A stretch of DNA of 64,000 nucleotides from Ceriagrion tenellum. Taxonomy: Eukaryota; Arthropoda; Insecta; Odonata; Coenagrionidae. Shown here piece by piece: positions 24,073 to 36,269 of the stretch. Both the position numbers and the translations under genes were made by a program. Position 1 is the stretch's first letter, and every line of letters starts with the position of its first letter. The notes under the pieces were generated by a model. The model did no database searches, had not been told where the DNA came from, and saw nothing but the letters and a program-made list of their open reading frames with translations. The stretch spans positions 94,438,559-94,502,558 of the forward strand of contig OY720639.1 of the NCBI GenBank assembly GCA_963169105.1. The letters are read 5' to 3'.

Positions 24073-25365
24073 CGAGCACTCAGCCGAGACACAAGCAAAC
24101 AGTAGCAAAAGTGTAATCTCCCCATCCTCATCACAACCCCGCTCTCTCACAATTCTTTCATCTGATACACCGCAGTGATATCCTATCCTATTAAAGAACT
24201 CAAGGATGAAAATAAGATAGCTTTCCTCATGTTTTACTTGAATTACGACTCCATCTAAGTATTACGATGTGAACGTCAGGCTATTGGCATGGCAGTACCG
24301 AATTCTTACCTTACTTGCAGAATAAACCTCCTCGGCCATTGAAAAATAAGTACTTCAAGTTTTTGCGTGATATTAGAGAAGGCACTTAATTATACAACCA
24401 ACACTCAGGAGAATTTTATTTGTAACTTGTAGTGTATACTGCATATAGACTTCCAATTTTGGTAGAAAAGGTGGACTTCCAAAACAAATTTCACGATTTC
24501 ATTTCGAAATACATTAGTTTAAGCCTCAACTTTGGAAAACTTTTCAATAATGTTCATGAACTAACAAAAAATTGTAAGATTTACGTAGAATATATATTGG
24601 ACGACCGGTTCCGAGCACTCGGCCGAGACAAAAGCAAACGGTAGCTAAAATTTAATCTCTCCGTCCTCATCACAACCTCGCTCTCTCACATTTCTTTCGT
24701 CTGATACACCGCAGTCCTACATCCTATCCCATTAAAGAACTCAAGGAAGAATAAGCAATAGCTTTTCTCATGTTTTACTTGAATTACGAAGCCTATCTAA
24801 GTATTACAACGTGATCCTCAGGCAATTGACACGCCAGTACCGAATTCTTACTTTAATTCCAGAAAGAACCTCCTCAGCGGTTTAAAAATAAATGCCGTCC
24901 AGTTTTTGTGTAATAACAGAGGAGGAAGGGTGGATGGAGTAAGAAATGAGGAGGTGCTGGGAAGAGTTAGGGAGGAAAGAGCATTGCTGGAAACAGTACA
25001 GAAAAGAAAGGGCAACTGGATTGGACATATTTTAAGAGGGAAGGGCATTTTAAATACAGCAGTCAAGGGAGAAAAGAGAAGAGGAAAAGGAAGGCTGAAA
25101 ATGACAGACGAAGTGAAAATTAAAAGAAGATACAAGGAAACCAAGGAAGAGGCCCGGAACAGGACGAATTGGAGACAGCTTTGGTGTACGGGACCTGTTA
25201 GTAGGCAGAATACCAGATTATGACGATATTTGAGGAGTCACTTAATTATATGTACAACTAACACTCTCACGAGATTTCGATTCGTAACTCGTAGTTCGTA
25301 TTGCATATAGATTTCCAAGTTTGGTAGAGAAGGTGGACTTCCAAAAATATTCCCAGATTTCATCC
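24073..25365 (+). repeat. Direct duplication, period 539 bp, second unit split by a LINE
   Basis: Unit 1 starts at 24073 (CGAGCACTCAGCCGAGAC) and unit 2 at 24612 (CGAGCACTCGGCCGAGAC). Matches continue through CTGATACACCGCAGT, TTAAAGAACTCAAGGA, TGTTTTACTTGAATTACGA and CAGTACCGAATTCTTAC. After the LINE fragment the alignment resumes at ACTTAATTATA and runs to GGTGGACTTCCAAAA. Identity is roughly 80-85% by eye. Function unknown. Confidence 0.75.
24920..25225 (+). pseudogene. RTE-like LINE C-terminal fragment inserted in the duplication
   Basis: Encodes RNEEVLGRVREERALLE, NWIGHILRGKG and RNRTNWRQLW, the C-terminal region of RTE-like RTs. It is 5'-truncated, with about 100 codons left open. Comparison with unit 1 of the duplication shows that it is an insertion. 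A degraded target duplication of about 14 bp, ending in GAGGAG on both sides, is plausible. Confidence 0.8.
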
Positions 25366-25370
25366 TTGAT

Positions 25371-27144
25371 CTTCTGTCTCATACAAAATAGCAGTAATTA
25401 GTACATTTAATAGGCTATGTAGACATCTATTACACGAAAGTTTAATTAAGTAACAGTCCAATTAAATATAGGAATAATCTTTAGCCTAAGTAATACAAAT
25501 ACACTCATGACTGAATTGCTCTTTCTTTAACCATAACAGACCAAAATTAGAGCCGGCTGATTGACTCGAAGTTGGGAAAAGTTCGGCGCACGCTACCTCT
25601 TAATGCACCCTGGAACGTAGAGTTCACTATCATAGTAATCGTTTTACTTAAAGGATTATGCATGCGAAACAAGTTCCTCTTTTGATAAAAATTATTTACT
25701 TGTTCCCATACATTTTTAACTTAGTTAAGGTCAAACTAATCTCAAAAGTATAAAACATTTAAGGGCGTGGAAAATATAAAATAGAGGTGTTTTCGTGCTT
25801 TATTATAAGGACGTGAAAAATATAATCTAAAGGTATCTTTGCGCTTAATTCCCTTAATTATAACGGCAAATTAATGAAAGGGTTAAAAATATATTTTGAA
25901 GAACAATCTAATAACTTCCTATTTAGTGAAGGTTCTTGCGTAGAATATAACCCCTGCCATCAATTAATCAGGCATGCCAGTAAACGACCCGTGAAATCCT
26001 TTTGTCGAGTCACGTTACCTGTATTTAGTTTCCATTAAAATCTCTCGTTAGAGATTGAGGTGGCTTTCCTAAAACTGGCGGCTCTGAAATTTCCCAGAAT
26101 TATGTGTGCATTAAAATCTCATTCAGGTTAATTGAGCGCGCCAAAAGGAGGAGAAAAAACCTCTGCAGTTTCGCCACAGAAGTTCGGAAATGCGTTGTAA
26201 ATGTTTTTTGTGCTCCCACTTCGCTTTTTTTAATAACGCAAAGATATCTTCGAGGGATGGAGCATTCATTTTTTTCACCCAGTGAGTTGCTGGATTTGCC
26301 TCCCATTATTCCATTTTCAGTCACACATCCTGCTTCATAACTTACCATAAATTTCTACTAAATTATAATGTGGCTTTTTGTTTCTCTGCTTTTGGTATTC
26401 GTTTCGGGAAAACTGATCGCACCAGGTTTTGCTATTCAAATCAACGGAAACGAGTGCTTTCTTAAATTTTTTTAAACCAATAGTGCTTTCACTGATGGGA
26501 TGGAAAGTTATTCGCAAAACATCAGGCAAAAATAAACGATTAAAAAATGGGAAAAGATTTGACGATATTATTTCAGTTTAATTCAACGAAATACAATAGA
26601 TCATCTCTTGACATGCATATAGTTTTTCAAAATCTTTGAATTCGATGATTCTGCATCCATTAAGAAATGCTTCAATTTTATTCTAGAATTCTAAAAATAT
26701 GCACAATTCTTCATTACAACAAAGTTACAACAAAAAAAGTACAACAAAATTAGTTTGAGTAGTCACGGAAGCGGAAATGTAATCATTTTTAAGAACTTGG
26801 GAGTTGTGTAAAAAATAGCTCATACCTAACCTAATATTTCAGTCATAAAACCAGAAAACATTGCCACGGAAGTCATTAATTCTCCAAAGATCGTTTTAGA
26901 AGCTTCAGAAAACGGGATTGGATGACAGAATGGAAGCGAATTGCTATATCCGTGACGCTGATTGGTCTCTTAACGTCCGTCAAGGAGCATATTAACGGCG
27001 CATGCTATTTCGAGCTTTCCTTACACCCGTGCCGCTAAATCTTCGTAGCCATCATCAAAGATGTTAACTTCTCATGGGGGAGAGTTAGAAACGTAAGAAA
27101 AAGATGGCAATTTAAGTCTTATTTCGGATTTGTTCGGCCGTTGA
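25371..27144. other. AT-rich DNA, nothing recognised
   Basis: No gene, RNA or repeat partner seen. The overlapping frames of about 80 codons at 26.1-26.35 kb match nothing known. Confidence 0.5.
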
Positions 27145-27402
27145 AAGGGCATTAGATGAGTGTTTTCCGGATTGAATTGTAACCATAATCCTTTTGGCGC
27201 ACTCCCATACATCCGTAGCACTTAATGAGCTAAGGGGAATGAATTGCTGAGCTTCAAGTGGAGTCTAAAGTAAGAATACGCAAGGGTTAAACTGTTAAGT
27301 CATGATATTTAAGAGGAGTGGGAGCAGTCTTCCTGTAGAACGTGTCCGCAAGGCTCGGTGAGAAAAATATTTACCTGATCGGCCGCAGTACTGCAATATC
27401 TA
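27145..27402 (+). repeat. Outer inverted repeat, left arm (partner 29100-29360)
   Basis: The reverse complement of 29100-29360 aligns here: CTCGGTGAGAAAAATATTTAC, GTCATGATATT and CATAATCCTTTTGGCGC are all shared. The arms enclose about 1.7 kb containing LINE 3' ends. Confidence 0.75.
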
Positions 27403-27403
27403 C

Positions 27404-27895
27404 ATCTACATCTACTCGTTACCCTGCAAGCCACCACAAGGGTGTTTGGAAGGGGCTGACTTATCACCAAAATGAACTACAGTTAAGAAATTTACTTTCA
27501 CCAACATGCAACGCATAATTGGTACGCTACAAATGCTACAGACACTACAAAAATAATCTATAATCTAACCATGAAAACGGGACACAAAATTCATGCAGGA
27601 AACATGGTGTTAGCACTACTCGGCAGATTTAGAAACATGCATTAGGGTGCATAAGAATTAATCAGCTACCCTACCTATCAACTAACCTACTTCAAAGTCT
27701 CAACGCAGCCATTATAGTCTCTTATCGATCGCGGGAAAAACGACATTTTAAACCTTTCTGTTCTTAATCCATTTCCCTTATTTTATTCTCATGATCTGAT
27801 CTACCGTAGTATGTTGGAGATCGTAAGATATCCGTATGTTCGTAAGAGTTCGAAGGTTCTTTATAAACAGCGTCAGAATTAGCATTTTACTTGAA
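27404..27895 (-). mobile_element. LINE family C, 3' end with RT C-terminus
   Basis: The plus strand begins with ATCTACATCTACATCTACTC, the reverse of a TAGATG tail, then GGTGGCTTGCAGGG read on the minus strand. Towards 27.7-27.87 kb the minus strand encodes FKMSFFPRSIRDYN, the conserved tail of a non-LTR RT. The 3' UTR matches 50955-51080 (CATGTTGGTGAAAGT, TTGGTGATAA). 5'-truncated and inactive. Confidence 0.75.
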
Positions 27896-27944
27896 AATAA
27901 TATATGAAATATATAAATATATGAATATAGAAGGCAACGCGTCA

Positions 27945-28080
27945 CAACTACATACCCAGGAGGAATATTAAACTGATTTTAAACTCTATCTTTCCACGCA
28001 CAATAAGCGATCATAGTAAAACCAGAGCTCCACTTGAAACACACTCATAAAACACTTCACCATTTCACCTCCCAAAAAGA
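27945..28080 (+). repeat. Inner inverted repeat, left arm (LINE B fragment)
   Basis: Aligns with the reverse complement of 28905-29065: CCCAGGAGG, CTTTCCACGC, CACACTCATAAAACAC and TCACCATTT. It is a family B LINE fragment in plus orientation, lacking the tail. Confidence 0.7.
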
Positions 28081-28834
28081 AACACCTACCAGCCATCTGC
28101 CGTAATTCCAATGATGATTATTGCGATATTTGAAACATTTCGAGTTTTGGGAGCTTACGAGGGACTTTCCATTTAACTGATATAGTGATTGGTAGGAATA
28201 ATGCGTAAGACGTGGAGAACACACACTAGCAATTGTGCGATAACTACGAAAGACGGGCTCACGGGCTTGAGGCACCGGCTCTGGCTCGGACAGAGAAACA
28301 CGAGTGGGGTTTGCGGGATCCATAAACGACGGGACGGAGCTAGCACCCCACTCTATTAATCTTTTAAGTCGGACTGGAGGGAGACAAGCTCGTGATGCTG
28401 AGGCAGGAATATAAATGAATTACCCGACCGGAAACACAAATAAAAGACAGGTAGACACCGTCTGCTTCTTCGGAATAGAAAAAAAAGTACTCTTCGTCTA
28501 CGCTTAGCCCTTGTAAGCACTAGACCAGTAATCCTGCCTCGCTCCATGATGCTACCAGACCTTCACCCTCGCCGGCGTGGCTTATAATGCCTACCCCTAA
28601 TCTCATTATGTGGTATAGCTGCAGCCGTTCCACTAATAGTTTAAGTTTGTAGTTGACCAGGCATTAGAGATCCAGTCAACCGAGGCTTTGCACTGGCTGC
28701 GGTACGGCTTAGGGAATCAGTGTGACAAAAATAGCATGAAGACGAGACAGAATTAGATATAGCGCATAACAGACTGGACACAAGAACAAAGCAAATCGTT
28801 TTTATTGGAAATGTAACCTACTATTTAAGACACA
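28081..28834. other. Spacer between inner inverted arms, nothing recognised
   Basis: The minus-strand frames of 63-88 codons at 28.06-28.55 kb have no recognisable motif. Confidence 0.45.
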
Positions 28835-29065
28835 TCAACTTACTACCTTGCGAGCCGCCGCATAGGATTGTGGCATGGGGTGTTAGGACTCCAGCCGCGT
28901 AATGGTAAAAAAAATGAGGTTTTCGGAGGTTAAATGGTGACGTGTTTTATGAGTGTGCTTTAATTAGAGCTCTAGTTTTATTATGGTCGCTCATTGCGCG
29001 TGGAAAGATAGAGATAAAAATCAGTTAAACATCCCTCCTGGGTATGTAATGTTAAATATCCCTCC
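28835..29065 (-). mobile_element. LINE family B, 3' end fragment; inner inverted repeat right arm
   Basis: The plus strand reads TACCTTGCGAGCCGCCGCAT (reverse of the GCGGCTCGCAAGGTA end) and then the inverted LINE B body up to the GCGTGGAAAGATAGAG word. It pairs with 27945-28080. Confidence 0.65.
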
Positions 29066-29098
29066 TGGGATAAATATGTTAAATATCCCTCCTTTGCC
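29028..29098 (+). repeat. Three-copy short tandem repeat, about 27 bp
   Basis: TAAACATCCCTCCTGGG, TAAATATCCCTCCTGGG and TAAATATCCCTCCTTTG follow each other, with TATGT linkers. One inverted copy of the unit (CCCAGGAGGAATATTA) lies at 27957-27972. Confidence 0.75.
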
Positions 29099-29099
29099 T

Positions 29100-29360
29100 T
29101 CTATATTGCAGTACTGCGACCGATCAAGTAAATATTTTTCTCACCGAGCCTCGCGGCCTCATTCTACAGGAAGACTGTTTCCACTCCTCAGGAATATCAT
29201 GACTTAACAACTATCTCCCTTACGTATTCATACTTTAGACTCCGCTTGAAGCTCAACCATTCATTCCCATAAGCCCAATAAATATTTCGGATGCATGGGC
29301 GCGCGCCAAAAGGATTATGGTTGCAATACGATCCGAAAAATAAGTGACTTCCAACTGTAA
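29100..29360 (-). repeat. Outer inverted repeat, right arm (partner 27145-27402)
   Basis: Contains CTCACCGAGCCTCGCGGCC, TCTACAGGAAGACTG and GCGCCAAAAGGATTATG, the reverse complements of the left-arm words. Confidence 0.75.
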
Positions 29361-29382
29361 GCTCGTCTTAATTCCGCCTCAT

Positions 29383-29600
29383 TATCTATTTAAATAATCG
29401 ATTAATTTCGGTTGTCCAATCGAGTCATCGATTAATTGACTAACAGACTCAAATACTAGCATCCGTAACGTTCATCTTCACGTCATCCTCGCATGCCACT
29501 CTTCGCGATCTCAGAGAAGCCTCATACGGTGCAATGGCCTCGTCATTTGTCTCCTCCCTCCACGATTTCTCAGCTCCTTTTTAAATCTCCCGCGATAGGA
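29383..29600 (+). repeat. Direct repeat, copy 1 (partner 30340-30555)
   Basis: Shares TAATCGATTNATTT, ATCGAGTCATCGAT, CAGAGAAGCCT, GCCTCGTCATT and CTCCACGATTTCTCAG with the second copy, 957 bp downstream in the same orientation. The two copies bracket a LINE insertion. Probably a dispersed repeat of about 215 bp. Confidence 0.75.
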
Positions 29601-29844
29601 TTTTATCGCAGAATCAATATGCTACTTGTTGGCAAACTGGAAGCCACTGTATTTTCCATACAAGTGCAAACCTCGGTCTATTACCACCACTATAGACTTC
29701 TACTGCCATGAAAACGCGTGCTTACACATCGAAGTATCGCTTTCAAGCGACTTCCAAGGCTATTGTCATGTAAGTGACTTCCATGTATAAACCCGCCTTT
29801 ATGCCGCCTCATGATTCCGCCGCATGATGATGCCGCATAATGAT

Positions 29845-30335
29845 GTCGTAAGCATTTGGGACCTGGTCATAAAGATTTAACCAAAATTATTATTAAAAAC
29901 TACAAAGAAAAGCTGCATACTTAATTAACAACGGTTACGAGCGAACATATAGTGTATCACAAATTTTACAGAGATTAAGGTAGAAGCCCCTAGAGACTCG
30001 GAGGCTACACGCTATGCTTAGCTTGCTTGAGAAATTCAGAACTGGTGTGTTTCAGAGCGACACAGAGAATATCATCATGACGCCACGCCACATCTCTAGG
30101 TGTGACAGAAGCGATCAAATAAGAGAGATACATTGCCGAACATATTGGTCCAAAAACTCGTTCTTTCCGCGCACAATAAGCGACCACAATAAAAATTTAG
30201 ATCCACTAAATAAACTTCCATAATACACGTCACCATTTCACCTCCCAAAACCTTACATCTTTACACGACTGGTGTCCTTATACTCCCTGCCTCACGTCCA
30301 TGCCGCGGCTCGCAGGGTAGTATGTACATGTAGAT
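29845..30335 (+). pseudogene. LINE family B, best-preserved RT C-terminus plus 3' UTR
   Basis: The 5' part resembles the conserved WDP block. A frame from 30014 then encodes EKFRTGVFQSDTENIIM, HISRCDRSDQIREI and NSFFPRTISDHN, the characteristic C-terminus of non-LTR RTs. The coding part ends near 30223, and a 3' UTR leads to GGCTCGCAGGGTAGTATG and a TAGATG-like tail at 30320-30335. The catalytic core is absent. It serves as the reference copy for family B in this window. Confidence 0.82.
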
Positions 30336-30339
30336 GAAT

Positions 30340-30555
30340 TATTAAAATAATCGATTTATTTTTGCTGGCTAATCGAGTCATCGATCAATCGACTGATGAA
30401 CTCGAATACTTGCATTCGTAACGTTGATCTTCTCGTCACTCTCGCATCACACTCTTGGCGCCCTCAGAGAAGCCTTAAAGGGTGCAATAGCCTCGTCATT
30501 CGTCTCCTCTCTCCACGATTTCTCAGTTCCTTCGTAAATCTGCCGCATCCCATAG
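30340..30555 (+). repeat. Direct repeat, copy 2 (partner 29383-29600)
   Basis: See copy 1. The copy begins immediately after the LINE tail. Confidence 0.75.
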
Positions 30556-31260
30556 CCAATCCTCTCGTAGCTCCCCATCCACCTTCCTTGTTCAGCTTGA
30601 TTTCCTTTCCAACAACCCCGAAAATGCAAATTGTAGCTTTCCCAAGTCTCCTATTTTTTCATCTCTCTCCCTCTCCTCCATTTCCTACGCTAGTCGTCGG
30701 AGCGAGTTATTTACTCCTTTTCAGTGTGAAGGAACCCTCCTCCCCCTCGTGTTCACCATCATTTTACCCCTCCTCTCGCAAAAAACCCCGTCCCACTGAA
30801 TAAACCGTCTCTTTAAAAATAACCGATGCGTGTGGGCCGGGATGGAGTGGGAGTGAATCACGTATTTCTCTTGGGGAGAGGCGGGAGAGAAAAAGGAAGA
30901 AAATCGGGCGCGCTTGACTAATGTGGTCGAAAATAAACGCCTCTAAAAATGTTTTCATGTCCGCGTCGGTAGGAACGCGGGTCGAAAATCGTAGGGAGTA
31001 CCGTGTACATTGAACACAAGATCGCAACTCAAAAGCGCAAACTCAACAACAACACAAACTCGTTCGACCGAAGCTTGGAGGGGTTTAAAGCATCTGGCCA
31101 AATTTGAAGAGCGACAATCACGTTTTCGGTCTAACGAGAGCGATTGGAAAATAACAGCAGCAAAAAACGAGTAGAAGCGTTGTGGAGAACGCAAATCACC
31201 TCCCAATGCTTTAAGGTGGTTGCACAGCATGGTGTCAGTCGGGGAAGAGTCGGATGGGGG
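30556..31260. other. GC-richer island, no gene recognised
   Basis: C/T-rich in the first half and G/A-rich in the second. Frames up to 135 codons are of biased composition. Confidence 0.35.
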
Positions 31261-32394
31261 GTCAGAGGAGTGGAGGTAGTAATTAATTTCACGCTCTAGT
31301 GGCAGGTAGCGTATGTTTACCAGACGTCAAACTGGCATCTGATAAGTCAAGAGAATAAATCATTCTTGTACGTACTTGACCGAGTTAACGACAATTAAAT
31401 GGCCCACTTTAATAAAGTCCGGTTAAAGTTAGACACAAGACAACCGAGAATTTCCCTTAATTTGATGTTAACTGAGAGTTCAGCTTTCGTATATGTCGTC
31501 AGTATATCGGTTAGTGACGTGACCGATTACGGGAGAATTCATCAGCACTGATTTTGATACCGAGAAAATGCTTAAAAAGAACGTATAAAAGCGGGAAAAA
31601 CAGACGTAAAACCATCTTTTATGACATATTATCCGACTGAAGACTAACGTGCTCAAGTTTTAACCGTTCATAGTTCTCTTGCTACATGTGCAGCGGGGTC
31701 GTCCTCCGACTACGCTGGGCAATTTTCTTCATTCTCTTCATTCAGTAAATGAATGCGTAAAATTTGAATCCCCAATCCCTCCGCCTTGTGGTTATCTATT
31801 AAGCAGGCACTCATGAATATCCCACAGCGCCTCTTTCTGAAAAAAATACAGTAATTGAGTCCTTTTTTCCGGCTAAAAATATTGTCCTACTTTTACCCAT
31901 CAGTTTGACTAAGCTCTCGTACCCAAGTAGTTTATTTAAACAGCGAACAAGATTATGAGCCTAAAATATGATCCCACCTGCTCTCCAGCAAGGAAGTAAG
32001 GGAAACTGCGTTTTCTTTTCCTTTACAAATAGTCTCGGATAATTAAGGACCGCTATATCATGTGCACTCGTGTCGCTGTAACTAGAAAAAAACATTTTAA
32101 AGAACTAAATTTGTTCGCAGAAGATTTCAGAGATGAAACTACATAAATATACTACCTGATACTACACTAAATATATACAATATAAAATATATGTATACAT
32201 CTTTTTTGAAAGTATTTATTTGGTAACAATTTATAGAATATAATTCATACCGTATTGTTTTTATTCAGATTTTGGCGTAATTTCGCAATCATTCAAAATT
32301 GAATCAGGAAAGTGAGATTATTGATCCATCTCAGGCAGCAGGTTCTCCATGAAAGACACGATACAATGTACAAATACCTCGCTATATATACCAA
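31261..32394. other. Nothing recognised
   Basis: AT-rich; no feature seen. Confidence 0.5.
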
Positions 32395-32640
32395 TTTCCA
32401 TATCGACTAAGAACTGGGTAGGACACGTCATGAGAAAAACTGCTTTCTAAAGAGAATACTGGAAGGAAAAATTGAGGTTAAGAGAGGAGAAGAAGAAATA
32501 ACATGATGGCGGGTATAACGACGGGCAAGAGCTAATGAAAAGCTGGAGAGGCAGCAGAGCTGTATGGAGAGAGCAGTTCAGATAAAACCTGTCGCAGGAC
32601 AGACCCACGAAATAAGAAGAAGATATTAAATCCAAATAAA
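32395..32640 (+). pseudogene. RTE-like LINE C-terminal remnant
   Basis: The plus strand encodes NWVGHVMRKTAF, then, after a frame change, ILEGKIEVKRG, the same block order as IIEGKIERKAPRRP in the LINE at 22.8 kb. It finishes near the words GGCAGCAGAGCTGTATGG and GAAGAAGA. Several stops; strongly decayed. Confidence 0.7.
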
Positions 32641-33839
32641 TTATTAGACTTACGTTTTAATTTTGTCTTATTTAAAATTTTTTGCCCTTAATTTGCAAAA
32701 TTTCAAAAGTTTTCCTATCAATATATTCAACCTGGTCTGCAAAGGTGCATTGAACTTATACTCCCGAGACATATCCAGCATTATTTTTGGAAAATTCTTC
32801 ATACTTACATTTTCAGTTGTAAGCCATGTTTGCAGAGTTAATATCTCTGCCACGCGACAGGCGATTTCTATGAATCAAGCTTCTTAATGATGCTGCCATT
32901 TATCAGCATGGGGCGTAGCCAATATTTTGCGTAGCTAAGCGAGAAAAAAATTAAACGTCCGTGTATTGTACACAATACGCCAAGACCGAGGAGGTTATGA
33001 GTATAGGGAGTAAGATAGTAACCAAACTGATATAATTTGTGAAACAAACTGATAGTCGCAGGCGTTGATGATTAAACTAAAATAATTGCCACTCTCAGAA
33101 GATCATGCGCTGAATGTTGCCATCGCTGTTAGTAGAACTTTAATTGAAAGACGATCTTGGCCAATTTCATTCTACTCAAGAATCCATATGTGCACAGGGA
33201 TAAAATATCTTTGTTTTGCACTATCCTTATTGGTCCATTTTAAGTAATCTACACAATAAATATCAGTAATAAATAATCATAATCTAAATGGTATTGGTGC
33301 GATTACGAAGATTAAAGCAATCAATTACGGTGCTCGTGGAAACAAATTTGAGGGCAATACGTAAGCAAAAGGCAATTGCACCAGCTGTACGAGATTGCCA
33401 TTCAACAAAGCTTTGAGCCGAACGTAGGAAATATACCATGTAATATCTACATTTTCAAGAGCAAGAATGGTACCATATCTGCCGCTGATGAGCTTATTGC
33501 AAATACGCATGGAAAAAATACATAATATATTCTGATCGGTACGCATACATAACAGTAGGTACTCATAATCCCTACTTAAAACCTACTTGTCTTTTAAGGA
33601 TTCGACCATCACTGAAAGATATTCCGAGAACTTCCCAGGATTTGACGAATGTATGTATTCGTAAATCCCAGCTCAAATATCACGCGACCAACCCTTCCTA
33701 TTAAAGAGGTACGGGAAGCACGATAAGGGATGGAAAGAGTTACGGGAGCAGAAGCACTACCGATGACTTAAACACCACTAATTCATTAGTCTTTCTGTCC
33801 TCAGAATGAGATATTGACTGCAGCCTCCCTCATTCTCAT
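32641..33839. other. Nothing recognised
   Basis: AT-rich; frames up to 74 codons without motifs. Confidence 0.5.
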
Positions 33840-34035
33840 CCGGCGCTTATTATCTAAAGCTCCGACAGCTCCTCTTAACCTGAGTCTTAGCGCAGCCTTT
33901 GTGGTCTCTTGTCGATCGCAGGAAAAATGACATTTTAAACCTTTCTGTTCTACAAACTAATTACCTTATATTACTCATGATCATATCTACCGTAGTATGT
34001 TGGAGCTCGTAAGATAATGATAACTTCGTCAGAAA
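33840..34035 (-). mobile_element. LINE family C fragment
   Basis: Matches 27700-27870 over GCGCAGCC, CTTGTCGATCGCAGGAAAAA, GACATTTTAAACCTTTCTGT and CTACCGTAGTATGTTGGAG. On the minus strand it encodes the same RT C-terminal block (FKMSFF). The TAGATG tail is missing here. Confidence 0.7.
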
Positions 34036-34700
34036 ATAAATTGATTTTGACTGCAGTATAATATTTAAACCGGTAAGGAAGAGTTTTTCAAGAAGAAAAG
34101 TGAAGCCATCGTCATTAAAAATATGAGGAATTGAAGAAATAAAAATTTTCCCATTGTAAAGTAATGACGAGGACGTATCTCCATGAATAGAAATGGAAGC
34201 TAATTTTAACGGAAAATAGCCCAAGTATGGTATCATGTACATAGTTGCCCCTGTAGGAAATAATTTTCAAAAAATTCGAATCGGTTACGTGTCGATTTCC
34301 ACAGTAAATAATTCATCAACTATTCTGCCACTGTAAATTCGTTCCAGGCTTTGAAGTTATAGCGGACATTACCTGACTGCAGAATTATCACCACATACAG
34401 ATCCATCATCTTAAAAACGCGGACCTTATGTCCGGCCAAAAAATTAAAGGTAGAGTTTGTTGAAGTTGAAAAATGTTTCCAACATTTTTGCCGTAAAAAA
34501 ATCCCCATATAGCTGGACCATTTAAGCATCGAGATGTATCGGTTATTTTTTGGTCCTCTCTTCAAACATATATGCATCGTTCATGTTCCCCATAATCATC
34601 GACTTTTAAAGAGCGAACGCCTGTTTACAATTCCCATAAAAAAAGGAAAATAAAGCAATCAAACACTCAACTGCCCTTCCCCTCAAAAAAAAGAAAACTC
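34036..34700. other. Nothing recognised
   Basis: Minus-strand frames of 85 and 93 codons without known motifs. Confidence 0.45.
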
Positions 34701-35500
34701 GTCGTGTCAGGGTTTGGCGCACTTAAAACAGCCATCACGCGTCGAAAGGGGAAAAACAGGGCCGTTATAGTTTAATCGTGGAATATTCCTGCAGGAAATT
34801 CATTTTGTACTGGCGAATTACGGATTTAGAACTCGTACCTTTTGGAATTCATCGCGGGATATTTGGTCGCCGGAGTCCCTCGAATACCCTTCCCTTTCAC
34901 CATACCCCATTTCCCGAGCCAAGCCTTCCACCAAATTTCGTCCCCTCCCGCCACCAACACCAACACCCATACACCAAACGCCATCTTTCATTCTCCGCTC
35001 CCCCACTTCCCAAATCCTTGGGGTGGCAACATTTTATGAATACTGATGACGCTGAATCCGCCCCCCACTCCTCTCCTAAATAGCTCTAAAATTTCGGCTG
35101 AAACGGAGAATTATATTGAAAACTCCCCGTTTCTCTCTCTCTCTCTCTCCATCTATATATCTATTTCTCTCTCCTCCTCCTCCTGTACCCCTTTTATTTC
35201 CCCTTCGAATCCTCCGCTTCGAATCCCTAACTGATGTTTACGAACCCACGTCACGTTTTGCCAAACTTTTTTGACTCCGCCGGACGGGCGTGGAAATGTG
35301 ACCGTGGCTGTTTTCGAGTGGGGCTGGCCCCTCCCCGGCGTTCGGCGGCGTGTGGAGTGTATGTAAAGGGCGGCGTCATCTCAATAATTATTGGGTTCGC
35401 TTGATGCGCGGGGCCAAACTGGGCAGTGAATTGACCGGCCGGGAAGTGAAGTGTTGACGTTTCGGAGCGAAATATTGGCGATCGATAGGGCAATAATTTC
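34701..35500. other. GC-richer, C/T-rich island with simple repeat
   Basis: Contains a (CT)n tract at 35133-35190, C-rich runs, and a CG-rich section at 35270-35450. No coding signature on either strand beyond composition-driven frames. Confidence 0.35.
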
Positions 35501-36269
35501 TGGCCTGTATGAATATCTACGCGAGGCACATGTCGTTCTGGATGTTCCGGTTATAACCCTGATTCGTGTCGTTTCCAATTTCATCTGTGAGGAGAACGTG
35601 TATGATTGCGTTTTAAAGATGGATTCAATGAATGGCTGATGAAATTATGTGATTGAGAATTTCAATGAGGCATTGATAAATATCCTTTTTCATGGCGGTT
35701 GGTTATATTCTAAGGGAGTTTGAGCACTGCAGATAATAATTATTCATTGATTAATTATTCAATGAGCCCGCGGATTGTTTAATAAACCGTTTTCAACCAA
35801 AGTTGCGGGGAATGAGAGATAAGTTTCAATATCACTATTGCCACTGCTAAGTTATTTGATAAACATTTTTCTACTTTATTCATCAATATCTGCCGAATAA
35901 TTTGTCAATGAATGAAAGTGATAGTGCCCTGCCAATGAATTGAAATTAATAATTCAGAGTCTCAACTATATGATCCTTAAATACAATTTGAGGTCACACA
36001 GGGAATACATTGATAGGCCCCAGTCAAGCAAATTTGAAAAAAATCAATTCACAGTACAGAAACAATTTTAAGCAATAATCTGCCGTCTGTCATCTCATAA
36101 ATTCAGCAGTTCTGAAGCAGGGGACTATATTAGTACTTATTTCAAGACACAGGTGTGAGTCGCTGCTTTACCAGGTGTATTTGTGAGTACGTCTTATTTA
36201 TCGGACATTGGCTCTATGCTCATTTTAATTATTATTAACTATTTTGTAGATTTTCGCAGCTCATGCTGT
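35501..36269. other. Nothing recognised
   Basis: AT-rich; no feature seen. Confidence 0.5.

Noticed and set aside
24920..25225. Independent host gene of about 100 codons
   Set aside because: Motifs match the LINE RT C-terminus, and the adjacent duplicated unit shows it to be an insertion.
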